Positions 50,043-58,190 of a DNA stretch of 64,000 nucleotides are shown here, piece after piece. The stretch is from assembly GCA_052034865.1 (NCBI GenBank), contig JBPOIC010000027.1, positions 1 through 64,000 on the forward strand. Direction: 5' to 3'. The translations under genes and the position numbers were made by a program. This DNA comes from JBPOIC01 sp052034865. Lineage in GTDB: Bacteria; UBA10199; JADFYH01. Each line of letters starts with the position of its first letter. The stretch's first letter is position 1. The notes under the pieces are model-generated. The model worked only from the letters and a program-made list of their open reading frames with translations. It was not told the DNA's origin and ran no database searches.

Positions 50043-52847
50043 TTAAAACCCAAACTCTGCCATCTCCAATCCATTTATTAAGTCCGCAATATAAATATTT
50101 CTGTATTTTTGTCCGACAGCAACGCCGACGGTATCCCCATGCGTCGAGAGTTGGGTGATCAGGATGGGAGCTGTGGGATCGCTAATGTTATAGACCAACA
50201 CACCCAATTTTCCGCTTGGGATAAAAAGATAAAGATCATCCGATGAAAGGGCACCGGATCCCGTGCGCGGTCCATAAGGAAGCTGCACCGACGAGAGCCC
50301 GCTGATTTCTCCCCAGAATCCCAGTTGGCGATCCTGTAAGGCATAAATATTTATTGAGGCTGGAGTATAAGAATCGACAGAGGTTGCAGTGGGGCTCAGC
50401 AAAGGAGTCGACGAAAGATAGGAAACAATTACTTTTTTCTGATCATTTGAAAGGAGGATTCTATCCGCAATCCAATTGGGGTTGGCAGGAATTCGCGACA
50501 GGACATGATTTTTTTCAAGATCCAGCAGGACAACACCTTCGGCTCCCGCTGCAACAAGAGCTCGTTTTCCATTGGAGGTGATTTTTACATCACGAGCATC
50601 GGTAAGCGGAATGAGGGTTAGTTTTTGAGGAAGGTCTGATTTCAGCAAACTCGCCATATCAATTTCGGGTGCGGTCTTCAAAAGGACAACTCCCGATCCA
50701 ACACCTACTCCCTTTGTTTTTCCGACAGCGACAGCAATGAGAAGGGTTGTCGTATCCACATAGGCATCAAGACCGAGAGCTCTCGATTCGTTTGGATCTT
50801 TAAATCCTCCAAACACCGAGGATGAAAGATTGCCCTTGTAAGGCTTTGCCTCTGTTGAAAAATGGAACAGACCACCTTCGCGGGGAAAATATGAAGATGA
50901 AGCACTTTCTGATTCAGCTGAAAGAACTGAAAAGGGCTCGGAGACTTTTGAAGAATTTTGAGTTTCAGGATGAGGCTCTGGATCGGAGGGGGGCCCCTTT
51001 TCATTTAAAAGCGTAGCGAAGTGAAAGCGGGGATTCGTGGTTAGGGCAAAATCCGAAAGGTAAGAGGTGTTTCCCAAAACAAGGCTGCCCTTGGGTTCAA
51101 GATCAAATGCCCCGATTTCAAGCAAAGCGGGGACTAATGGATTTTGCTTACTTCCTAAATCGAGAAGAAAAAGAGAGTTTCCAGACGGAGCCATTTTGAC
51201 CGCGGCAGGTGCCAGCGTGGAATAACTCGTCTTGAAAGATTCAGCTCGAAAATGCCGTCCTCCCCCCACAGGACCGAGTTTTAAAACGCGCAGGGTAGAG
51301 GTGTCTGCCAGGCCAATAGTCAACCCTGGCTCTGCAGGAGAGATCATCTTTTTGGCTTTTCCAGATTCGGGAAGAACTTCTCTTTCTGGAGGCAGACTTA
51401 AAAAATCGGTCAAAGCAATCAGGTTAAGATCTGCAGGAAGATCGAGCGGGATTTCGGTTTCGGTTTGGAGATCAAACAGGCGCAAGGAGAGATTTTTTCC
51501 CGCTTTGGTTCCGAGTAGAATTCGGAAATCCTGAGATTGCGCAAACAGCTTTTGAATGGATGGATCTGATTTTAGATGAAAACGACGCTCGTTGATTAAG
51601 CGCCCCCCCGTGCTCAGCTCAAAAACCCTAAGGCCAGAATCTCCTTTCTTAATTTCCTCCGGACTTTCTCCCAGCGAAATAATGAGAGCGGTTTTTCCAT
51701 CCCTTTCAATTGCCTCCAGGCCTGTAATCCAGCCCCCGGCAGGAATTGATGCCAAAAGGACGTTCGTGGAAATATCAAAGGTATCAAGAGTATTGGCATC
51801 GGCCCGGAAAAGATATTTCCCGATGAGAATGGATTGGAGAGGGGATTGGGGTCCTTTAAAATTTCCTCTCAACTGAAATTGAAGGGGATTGGAAAGAGAC
51901 CAGAGTTGTACCGAATCTCGAGTGAGCGTGGTGGCCCACCGCTCATTTCCAGTCCCTCCCAAGCGTAAATTTTTTCCGGGAATCTCAGAAAGGGAAAGAT
52001 TTTGTTGGGTAAGGTTTTTGGGGTCAGTCGCATCCAGGGCTATCCACTCACCCATTTCGGAGATCACGTAGAGGTAATTTTTCTCGGGTGTCGCAAGTCC
52101 GACAAGTTCGAGGATGGGGTGGTCGAGATCCATCTTGGCGATCAGATTCCAGCCTGGATCGTAAACTTCAATGGTTCTTCCTCGAGAGACGTAAATGGCA
52201 TTGCCTGCTTTTTCGACCTGCCGCGTGATTCCGCCCAAATGATTTTTAAGCTCGAGGCGTGCAGGAAAGGCAGTCACTTTAAGACTCGATGAGGCCTGAT
52301 AGCTTCCATCTGAAACCGAAAGTTTTAATGTAAAATGGGTAGATTCAGTCAGATCGAGAATTTTAAATGTGCCTTGCAGGATATTTCCCTGAACAATCTG
52401 AATTTTTTCCAGGGGACCTTCCGTGACATTCCATTGATAGATCAGGGATTTTCCAAGTGGTGAAATGGCTTGGGCATCTTCAATGGCAAAATAAGCCCCT
52501 TCAGCAACTTTTTTCTCAGCACCGGCCGAAATCGAGAGGTTGGATCCTGCTTCAGGAAGGTTAAATCCAGGATCAGAAAAAGGAACATTTGCATCTGCCG
52601 GAGCTGGTAAATTCGGAAGTGTTGATGTGTCAGAAGCCAGTGGCGGAGGGGGTGGGGGTTGTAATGGAGGGGGAGGAGTAGGCGCCGAAACAGGTGAGGA
52701 AGGAGTTGTTGAAGAGGAGTTTGTAGAGCTTTTGGTTTCCTGTTTGGGCGGATTTTTGGAATCATCTTTCAAAAAACCGCAGCCTGACAGGGTAAGAGTC
52801 CATCCTAAAAATGCCACAATTAGGGCACGCGCAGGGTTTTTAAGCAT
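50043..52847 (-). CDS. Large lipoprotein with Pro-rich stalk and beta-propeller-like repeats
   Basis: This 934-residue lipoprotein has a lipobox LSGC (C23) and a Ser/Thr/Pro-rich stalk to about residue 95 (with PPPPLQPPPPPPLAS). A PKD-like or Ig-like strand region (LIYQWNVTEGPLEKIQIVQG) precedes a long series of beta-rich repeats. These carry LVIVD/WD-like phrases such as AIYVSRGRTIEVYD, LRVFELSTGGRLINE, AAGAEGVVLLDLEKNHVLSR, GVLVYNISDPTAP and IYIADLINGLEM. The last two strongly resemble LVIVD beta-propeller repeats. It probably sits on the outer membrane as a binding or scaffolding protein. There is no enzymatic motif. The gene is monocistronic. Confidence 0.78.
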   Translation of the reverse strand: MLKNPARALIVAFLGWTLTLSGCGFLKDDSKNPPKQETKSSTNSSSTTPSSPVSAPTPPPPLQPPPPPPLASDTSTLPNLPAPADANVPFSDPGFNLPEAGSNLSISAGAEKKVAEGAYFAIEDAQAISPLGKSLIYQWNVTEGPLEKIQIVQGNILQGTFKILDLTESTHFTLKLSVSDGSYQASSSLKVTAFPARLELKNHLGGITRQVEKAGNAIYVSRGRTIEVYDPGWNLIAKMDLDHPILELVGLATPEKNYLYVISEMGEWIALDATDPKNLTQQNLSLSEIPGKNLRLGGTGNERWATTLTRDSVQLWSLSNPLQFQLRGNFKGPQSPLQSILIGKYLFRADANTLDTFDISTNVLLASIPAGGWITGLEAIERDGKTALIISLGESPEEIKKGDSGLRVFELSTGGRLINERRFHLKSDPSIQKLFAQSQDFRILLGTKAGKNLSLRLFDLQTETEIPLDLPADLNLIALTDFLSLPPEREVLPESGKAKKMISPAEPGLTIGLADTSTLRVLKLGPVGGGRHFRAESFKTSYSTLAPAAVKMAPSGNSLFLLDLGSKQNPLVPALLEIGAFDLEPKGSLVLGNTSYLSDFALTTNPRFHFATLLNEKGPPSDPEPHPETQNSSKVSEPFSVLSAESESASSSYFPREGGLFHFSTEAKPYKGNLSSSVFGGFKDPNESRALGLDAYVDTTTLLIAVAVGKTKGVGVGSGVVLLKTAPEIDMASLLKSDLPQKLTLIPLTDARDVKITSNGKRALVAAGAEGVVLLDLEKNHVLSRIPANPNWIADRILLSNDQKKVIVSYLSSTPLLSPTATSVDSYTPASINIYALQDRQLGFWGEISGLSSVQLPYGPRTGSGALSSDDLYLFIPSGKLGVLVYNISDPTAPILITQLSTHGDTVGVAVGQKYRNIYIADLINGLEMAEFGF

Positions 52848-53103
52848 AATGTCAAAATTAAAATAGGTAGAAGAAAAAAGCCACCAAGTACTTCGCTCTT
52901 TTAATAAGCGGTAAAACCATTCACGGTGAAGTCTATTAGGAAAGAGAACCTCTAGAAAAATTGAATAAATAGAGGTGCATGAAATTATATCAAAGCATTG
53001 TGAACATAAATGCGGGGGTGATTTTGAGATTGCTGGAAGATATGGGATGATCTGGAAAAAGAATTCAGAAATTCCTACTGGAAGGAGTGCGAAAACAGCC
53101 CAG

Positions 53104-53424
53104 TTAATTTAACTGCTCTCGGAGAAGTTTTTTTAATGGGTCATTTTTATTTTGACTGAGCTTTTCAGGCGCTTCCTGTGGAAGCTCAGGGGATGAGGTG
53201 TAGGGCTTGAAATTTTTCAAAACCATTAAAGGTTCATGTTTGGAAGGAAGGTGTAAAAAATCGTAGCGGGAAACCAGTGTTTTGGATTTGGTGTTTTTTG
53301 AAAGATAGATTCCACCGCAACTTAGAAGATGACCGGCCTGCGCAGCTTCTTCCATCACCTCATGAATATCTAGGATCTTGTGCGAGCCAATGGTTCCACA
53401 GTTTTTTTCTTTTTGGTTATTCAT
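53104..53424 (-). CDS. Small hypothetical protein
   Basis: This 106-residue protein has an N-terminal half with GTIGSHKILDIHEVMEEAAQ and two cysteines (C9 and C36, in SCGGIYLS). The C-terminal half is Pro/Glu/Lys-rich. There is no signal peptide. GAGGGAGAA just before ATG 53424 supports the start. I recognise no family. Confidence 0.55.
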   Translation of the reverse strand: MNNQKEKNCGTIGSHKILDIHEVMEEAAQAGHLLSCGGIYLSKNTKSKTLVSRYDFLHLPSKHEPLMVLKNFKPYTSSPELPQEAPEKLSQNKNDPLKKLLREQLN

Positions 53425-53805
53425 TTCTCCCTCATTTCTGAATTCTTAAATTGCAACTTTTATTCCACAAATTCTTTTTGGGAGTTTTTGAAATTTTTAT
53501 TAATAATTTCAAAAATTTGTTTATTTTTTATGAAAGAGTAAGAAGTGATGAGGTGTGGTCCGGAAACCTCAAAATCACTCTGTCAGGTCAACCTTTTGAC
53601 GTGAAATGGGTGATTGGAGGCCTCAGTTGGACGTCTGCTAGTGGTCGATTTGAAGGATGAGTCTGTTTTCACACGCTCGGTTCGTGTTCTATTCGGGAGC
53701 GCTTGGTAGCTTTTGGTTTAAAAAATTGAGTAAAATAAGGATCAGCATTGGAGTGGAACTCTTGCTTTCACCTCAAACACTCATCTTCCTATTCAAGGAT
53801 CCTTT
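53425..53805. other. Intergenic region before ald
   Basis: About 380 bases contain only short, poor frames. The left part is very A/T-rich (53450-53535). An AAGGATCCTTT element, itself palindromic, lies directly before the ald start codon and includes its ribosome-binding site. Confidence 0.45.
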
Positions 53806-54882
53806 ATGATCATCGGCCTTCCCAAAGAGATTAAAGCTCAGGAATACCGTGTCGCTCTCACCCCCAAGGCAGTTGGAAGTTTGGTTCGGGCGGGGCATAG
53901 CGTTTTAATGGAAAAAGGGGCTGGAAGAGGTTGTGGATTTCTGGACACCGAGTTTCAAAAAGAGGGGGCGCAGATTGTGACCACCGTCTCCAAAATCTGG
54001 AGTCAGGCCAATCTCGTGGTGAAGGTCAAAGAACCTCTTGAATCCGAATTTTCCTATTTCAGACCCGGATTAATCCTTTTTACCTATCTTCATCTGGCAA
54101 GTGCTCCTGCTCTTGCCAGAGCCCTGGTTCAAAAACAGATGACAGCCATTGGTTACGAAACCGTCCTGGATGCGTCTTTTCAGCTTCCTCTTCTAAAACC
54201 CATGAGTCGGATTGCTGGAAAGCTGGCGACGCTTTTGGGAGCGGATTTTTTACGAACCGATCGTGGAGTAAAGGGGATTTTGCTTTCGGATTTGGAAGGG
54301 ACGCGTCCGGGTAGAGTAACGATTTTAGGGGCGGGAAACGTTGGACGAGCAGCTCTCGAGGTGGCTCTTGGAATTGGGGCCGAAGTTACCCTCATTGATC
54401 AGATCCCTGAACGACTGGAGGAATTTCAAAAAAATCCACGCTGTCAGCCTCTGATTTATCATCCTAAAAAACTCACCGAAATTCTTCAAACTACCGATTT
54501 GTTGATTGGCGCGGTTTCCATGCCTGGGGCTCGAACTCCGCGTCTAGTAACGAAAAAAATGGTGAGCACTATGGAACCTGGATCGGTTATAATTGATGTA
54601 TCCGTCGATCAGGGAGCCTGTGTGGAATCCATTCATCCAACCACACATGCCCAGCCAATCTACACTTACAAAAAAATCCTGCATTACGGCGTTCCCAACA
54701 TGCCCTCGCTCGTCAGTCATTCAGCCACCGAAGCCCTAAGTTATCAAACCCTTCCTTATGTTCTTAAGCTTGCCCAGGCAGGGCTGGATGCTTTCAAGGA
54801 GGATTCCGGATTTCTTCACGGGCTACAGATTCACAAGGGAAAAATTGTGCATGGACAGGTAGCCAAGGCATTAAAGCTCTAA
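53806..54882 (+). CDS. ald: Alanine dehydrogenase
   Basis: This 358-residue enzyme interconverts L-alanine with pyruvate and ammonia using NAD. It has the N-terminal GLPKEIKAQEYRVALTP with substrate-binding R15 and K75 in VVKVKEP. It also has the catalytic H96 (FTYLHLA), the nucleotide motif ILGAGNVGRAA and the VIIDVSVDQGACVE aspartate. It ends in HYGVPNMPSLVSHSATEAL. It is slightly shorter than many (about 370). AAGGAT precedes ATG 53806. It links amino-acid nitrogen to pyruvate, the product of the malic enzyme earlier in the window. Confidence 0.95.
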   Translation: MIIGLPKEIKAQEYRVALTPKAVGSLVRAGHSVLMEKGAGRGCGFLDTEFQKEGAQIVTTVSKIWSQANLVVKVKEPLESEFSYFRPGLILFTYLHLASAPALARALVQKQMTAIGYETVLDASFQLPLLKPMSRIAGKLATLLGADFLRTDRGVKGILLSDLEGTRPGRVTILGAGNVGRAALEVALGIGAEVTLIDQIPERLEEFQKNPRCQPLIYHPKKLTEILQTTDLLIGAVSMPGARTPRLVTKKMVSTMEPGSVIIDVSVDQGACVESIHPTTHAQPIYTYKKILHYGVPNMPSLVSHSATEALSYQTLPYVLKLAQAGLDAFKEDSGFLHGLQIHKGKIVHGQVAKALKL

Positions 54883-55060
54883 CATTGCAGGATCCGAAAC
54901 ATCTCACTCAATAAATCCTGTTAAATTAGTAAATGCAGATACCCTGGTTCAAGGGGTTTTGGGATTTTGAATAGGTTTTTGATTAATCATTCAGGCGGGA
55001 TGAAAAGATCTCCAAGAGTGCTTCTGGAAAACGTCGCGCAGCAACTTTCCAAACACAATC

Positions 55061-56044
55061 TTACACACAAAAATTCAAAAATTTGGGAAGGATTTCAAAA
55101 GTAGCGGGGATAGAGCCGAGTTGTTCTCCGTCCAGATTCAGCCAAACCGGATCGGTAGAGACCGGTTGAACCTGAATGCGCGTGGCTTTTAGACGAAGAG
55201 TGTTTTCCCCTTCAATGTTTACGCCCCTATAAAGTTTGGGCAAAACCTGCAGAAAACCGAGCACCCCCAAACGCTTCACGATGAGCACATCAAAAAGCCC
55301 ATCATCAATCTTTGCATGAGGGGCTATGCATAATTTGCATCCAAAATAACGTCCATTGGCAACAACTCCTATTGTCGTCTCATGGATGTGATAATTGGTT
55401 TCGGGGGTTTCCACAATGATCGCATGGGGTTTGAAGCGATAGAAACTTAGGATTTCCTGATAAAGATAGGTGATCCAGGCGCCAAAGGTTTTAGTGGAGC
55501 GGTTGACGTCATACATCACCTGCCCTCCCAATCCAAAATCCGCGACATTGATAAAGTAACGCGTCTCGGTCTTTTGATGATGATTCAAAAATTCAACCCG
55601 CCCAATGTCGATTTTTTGAACCTTCCGGGATTTTAAATGCTTGATCGCCTCACGTGAATCGGAGCTCCAGCCCAAGGTTCTTTTGAAATCATCCCCACTG
55701 CCTAGCGGAAAAACGCCCAGCACCAACTCCGATTCAACCAGCGAAAGTGCAGACTTCTCTTTTTTTGCCGCTGATTTTAATTTGATCTCCTGAAGTGCTC
55801 CATTGACGACACCATTCAGAGTCCCATCTCCTCCCCCTGCAATGATCCAGCGAAACCCATTTTGAACCGCCAGGGCCGCTTGTCTTACGGTGTCATCAGA
55901 AGATTGAGTGTAGACGCATTCAAAATGAGGCCAGGTTTTTCGAATCTCCGGAAGAAGCTTTTCCCACCTCGCTTTTCCACGACCTCCACCAGAAACGGGA
56001 TTGATGATGAAAAATGGGATGTTGGCTAAAGAAGGAGGTTTCAT
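55061..56044 (-). CDS. Diacylglycerol kinase-like lipid kinase (YegS/DagK family)
   Basis: This 327-residue protein is a normal-length lipid kinase. It has FIINPVSGGGRGKARWE (12-28), the signature AGGGDGTLNGVVNG (69-82) and VFPLGSGDDFKRTLG. The latter is a variant of the usual P-L-G-T-x-N-D-F-A-R motif, with S-G-D-D in place of T-x-N-D. It also has ADFGLGGQVM and the C-terminal LNLDGEQLGSIPATFEILPK. The S-G-D-D form is seen in some family members, so activity is still likely. The start overlaps the upstream Fe-S gene's stop by 4 bases (ATGA), so it is the last gene of a four-gene operon. It would phosphorylate a lipid alcohol at the inner face of the membrane. Confidence 0.88.
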   Translation of the reverse strand: MKPPSLANIPFFIINPVSGGGRGKARWEKLLPEIRKTWPHFECVYTQSSDDTVRQAALAVQNGFRWIIAGGGDGTLNGVVNGALQEIKLKSAAKKEKSALSLVESELVLGVFPLGSGDDFKRTLGWSSDSREAIKHLKSRKVQKIDIGRVEFLNHHQKTETRYFINVADFGLGGQVMYDVNRSTKTFGAWITYLYQEILSFYRFKPHAIIVETPETNYHIHETTIGVVANGRYFGCKLCIAPHAKIDDGLFDVLIVKRLGVLGFLQVLPKLYRGVNIEGENTLRLKATRIQVQPVSTDPVWLNLDGEQLGSIPATFEILPKFLNFCV

Positions 56045-57177
56045 AGGATGTTCTCATTTAAGAAACTGATGAGTTCTTTAACCACCAATTTCTTGTTGAG
56101 GTTTTTAAATTGCTGGGCTGCTTTGGGACAGGCAGTCACCAGGGTTTTGACCTCCTGATCCAGCATTTCCTGAGCGGTCCAGTTGGCAATGGTCAGCGAG
56201 TGATCCGGAGCAATCATGGGATAGCCTCCTCCGGCTCCAGAGCATCGGGCTTCGTGGTGATGACAGGAAAACTCCATCGGCTCTGTACCCGTCACGATCT
56301 TTAACATTTCGCGGGGCTCATCGTACTGCTTTAGGTAGCGGCCCATATAACAGGAGTCATGATAGAAATAATGGGGCCGTGATTTGGGCAAGGATTGAAA
56401 GTTTTTTCGTCGCAGATGTTGGGCGACATATTCCGAAATGGTGGAAATCCGGGCTTTGAGTTTGAGTTTGATTTGTGGATAGACCTCTTTCAGCGTCCAG
56501 GCGCACTCGGGGGTTCCCACTACAATGAGGCTGTATTTTTTTAAGGATTGATATTGAATCTGGGCCAGTTCTTCAAACTCTGTCCGAAACCCCAGGTTCC
56601 AGAGTGAGCAGCCACAGCTTTGCAAAGGTTCTGCGAAAACGCCCAACTCTTCTACCTTGAGTTTGGTCAGAAGCTCGAGGGTATCTCCGACGCCTGCCGG
56701 ATTGAGTCCCAATGTATGACAGCCTGCAAAATAAACCCGTTTTTTGTGAGGGTCGAGCCAGCGAGAGGGCTGGATGGAACCGTCACGATCGTTTATCACC
56801 TGCAGGAGTTTTTTTTGAAGGTCCCGTCCGTAAGGATTGTTGTGAGTTCTGAAGATTTCCTTGAAAGCCAGCACTTCAACGGGAGCGACTTCTTTTGCCA
56901 CGGCCTTCTCACGCAAGTCGTGAAGGGCGTCCGAGGGTGAAATTTCGTGTTTGCAAAAACTTTGAGAGGCACGACAGGTAACACAGCGATAGGCGATCTC
57001 GGCATTTTCTTCATTTAAAGCCAGCTCGCCCGCATCTATAAGTTTTGCTGTCTGCTGTTTTCCCCACGGGGTGTAGGCCTCATTTTTTTCAGCCTCGGCC
57101 ACAGGGCATGAAAAATGGCACATTTTAGGACAGTAGGTGCAAAAATCAGTCGATTTTTTATGTTCGGGGTTTAGCAT
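56041..57177 (-). CDS. CCG-type iron-sulfur protein (GlcF/HdrD-like)
   Basis: This 378-residue protein has an N-terminal pair of iron-sulfur motifs: C13-x2-C16-x3-C20-x3-C24-P (CTYCPKMCHFSCP) and C65-x2-C68 with C75 (CVTCRASQSFCKH). The second set is not a clean C-x2-C-x2-C-x3-C-P motif, so only one cluster may be classical. Two cysteine-rich CCG-like domains follow (AGCHTLG with SCGCSLWN; HDSCYMGRY with CSGAGGGYP). This is the layout of glycolate-oxidase subunit GlcF and heterodisulfide-reductase-like electron-transfer partners of FAD-linked oxidases. It overlaps both neighbours (7 and 4 bases) and probably carries electrons from the flavoprotein encoded upstream. Confidence 0.85.
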   Translation of the reverse strand: MLNPEHKKSTDFCTYCPKMCHFSCPVAEAEKNEAYTPWGKQQTAKLIDAGELALNEENAEIAYRCVTCRASQSFCKHEISPSDALHDLREKAVAKEVAPVEVLAFKEIFRTHNNPYGRDLQKKLLQVINDRDGSIQPSRWLDPHKKRVYFAGCHTLGLNPAGVGDTLELLTKLKVEELGVFAEPLQSCGCSLWNLGFRTEFEELAQIQYQSLKKYSLIVVGTPECAWTLKEVYPQIKLKLKARISTISEYVAQHLRRKNFQSLPKSRPHYFYHDSCYMGRYLKQYDEPREMLKIVTGTEPMEFSCHHHEARCSGAGGGYPMIAPDHSLTIANWTAQEMLDQEVKTLVTACPKAAQQFKNLNKKLVVKELISFLNENIL

Positions 57178-57941
57178 AAACAGTTGAGAATCTCCTCTTC
57201 CACAATCCTGGTAGCGTCATCGGAAAGCAAAAGTTGTAGCCCTCCCCAGGCAGGATCCGGAAGATTTTTACGAAGCAATTTAAACAGATAATTTTGCGCC
57301 CGAGGGCTGTCTATCTTTTGAAAAGAATTTCCCTGCAGGACATCATCCAGCTCCTGCTCACAAGCTCCCAGCTCGCGGCGGGATCCCGCCCATTCAAGGG
57401 CCAGCATCCAATTCGAAGGAAGATCTGCCGGATAATTTTTAAGATCCTGTTTGGCAAATCGGCCAAAAGCACGGGGAATTAATTCGCGACGGGTCAAGAA
57501 GCGCTCAAAAGAATTGCTCGCCTGAAGAGTATCGAAAAAAACAGTGATGTAGAGAGTTTGAGCAGGGATTTTAAAGATTTTAAAAGTCGCCTGGGTCATT
57601 TTTCCCAAACGGCTTTTGGTTCCAAGGATCAAGTTTTTCCAGTTCGGGCCTGTGGCTTTTCGAGGAGCAAGGAAAGGATGAAACTCAATCCCTTTTTTTC
57701 CTTCAAGAATGAGCGACACGCACAGCTCGGAAAGCTCGCCATAAAAACCGCTGTAGAGATTTTTAAGGTTTTGTCCCAGAACATCTTTTACCTTCTCTTC
57801 CTGATTTTTTTTCTTGGGAATTGAAGAAGGCGAATAAAATCCCAGGGTATACCCCTGATGATTGAGCTTTTTTTCAAACTGCTGCCAAGGCATCTCGGCA
57901 TCGACGGTAACCAGATGAGAAATGGAATCAATTTCAAACAT
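57171..57941 (-). CDS. Half-size FAD-binding protein (GlcE-like)
   Basis: This 256-residue protein corresponds to the second half of an FAD-binding type 4 (VAO-type) domain plus a C-terminal cap. VTVDAEMPWQQFEKKLNHQG, then YTLGFYSPSS (11-40), aligns with the neighbouring 511-aa flavoprotein from its residue 120 on. PRKATGPNWKNLILG (93-107) and GTKSRLGKMT (107-116) replace the usual GSEGTLGxxT. The N-terminal pyrophosphate-binding P-Y-G-x-G-S-G segment is absent. Similar subunits occur as GlcE in glycolate oxidase. It overlaps the Fe-S gene by 7 bases and is probably a structural or partial flavin-binding partner. Confidence 0.7.
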   Translation of the reverse strand: MFEIDSISHLVTVDAEMPWQQFEKKLNHQGYTLGFYSPSSIPKKKNQEEKVKDVLGQNLKNLYSGFYGELSELCVSLILEGKKGIEFHPFLAPRKATGPNWKNLILGTKSRLGKMTQATFKIFKIPAQTLYITVFFDTLQASNSFERFLTRRELIPRAFGRFAKQDLKNYPADLPSNWMLALEWAGSRRELGACEQELDDVLQGNSFQKIDSPRAQNYLFKLLRKNLPDPAWGGLQLLLSDDATRIVEEEILNCLC

Positions 57942-58190
57942 AATTTTTTAAAAACAGAGCGAGTTTTTCCCTCGCCTGTATGAAAATACCTTGCATTAAA
58001 ACGTCAGATTCAGAAGGAATCTTAAGGAACTCACGAAGATTTTCATGCAATCCTTGTAAAAAAACATCCGTATAACTGTGCGATTTAGCCCTCGGAATCT
58101 ACGTTCTTTCAAGAAAATCAGGTCCTTTCAAAACGGATCAGTTGATTGCAGGCTCATCGCAAAACCTCGCCCACCCTCCATCTTACATAC

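Noticed and set aside
53451..53660. A 69-codon plus-strand frame before ald
   Set aside because: Its first half is an A/T-rich Phe/Asn/Ile-rich translation typical of non-coding DNA, with no ribosome-binding site.
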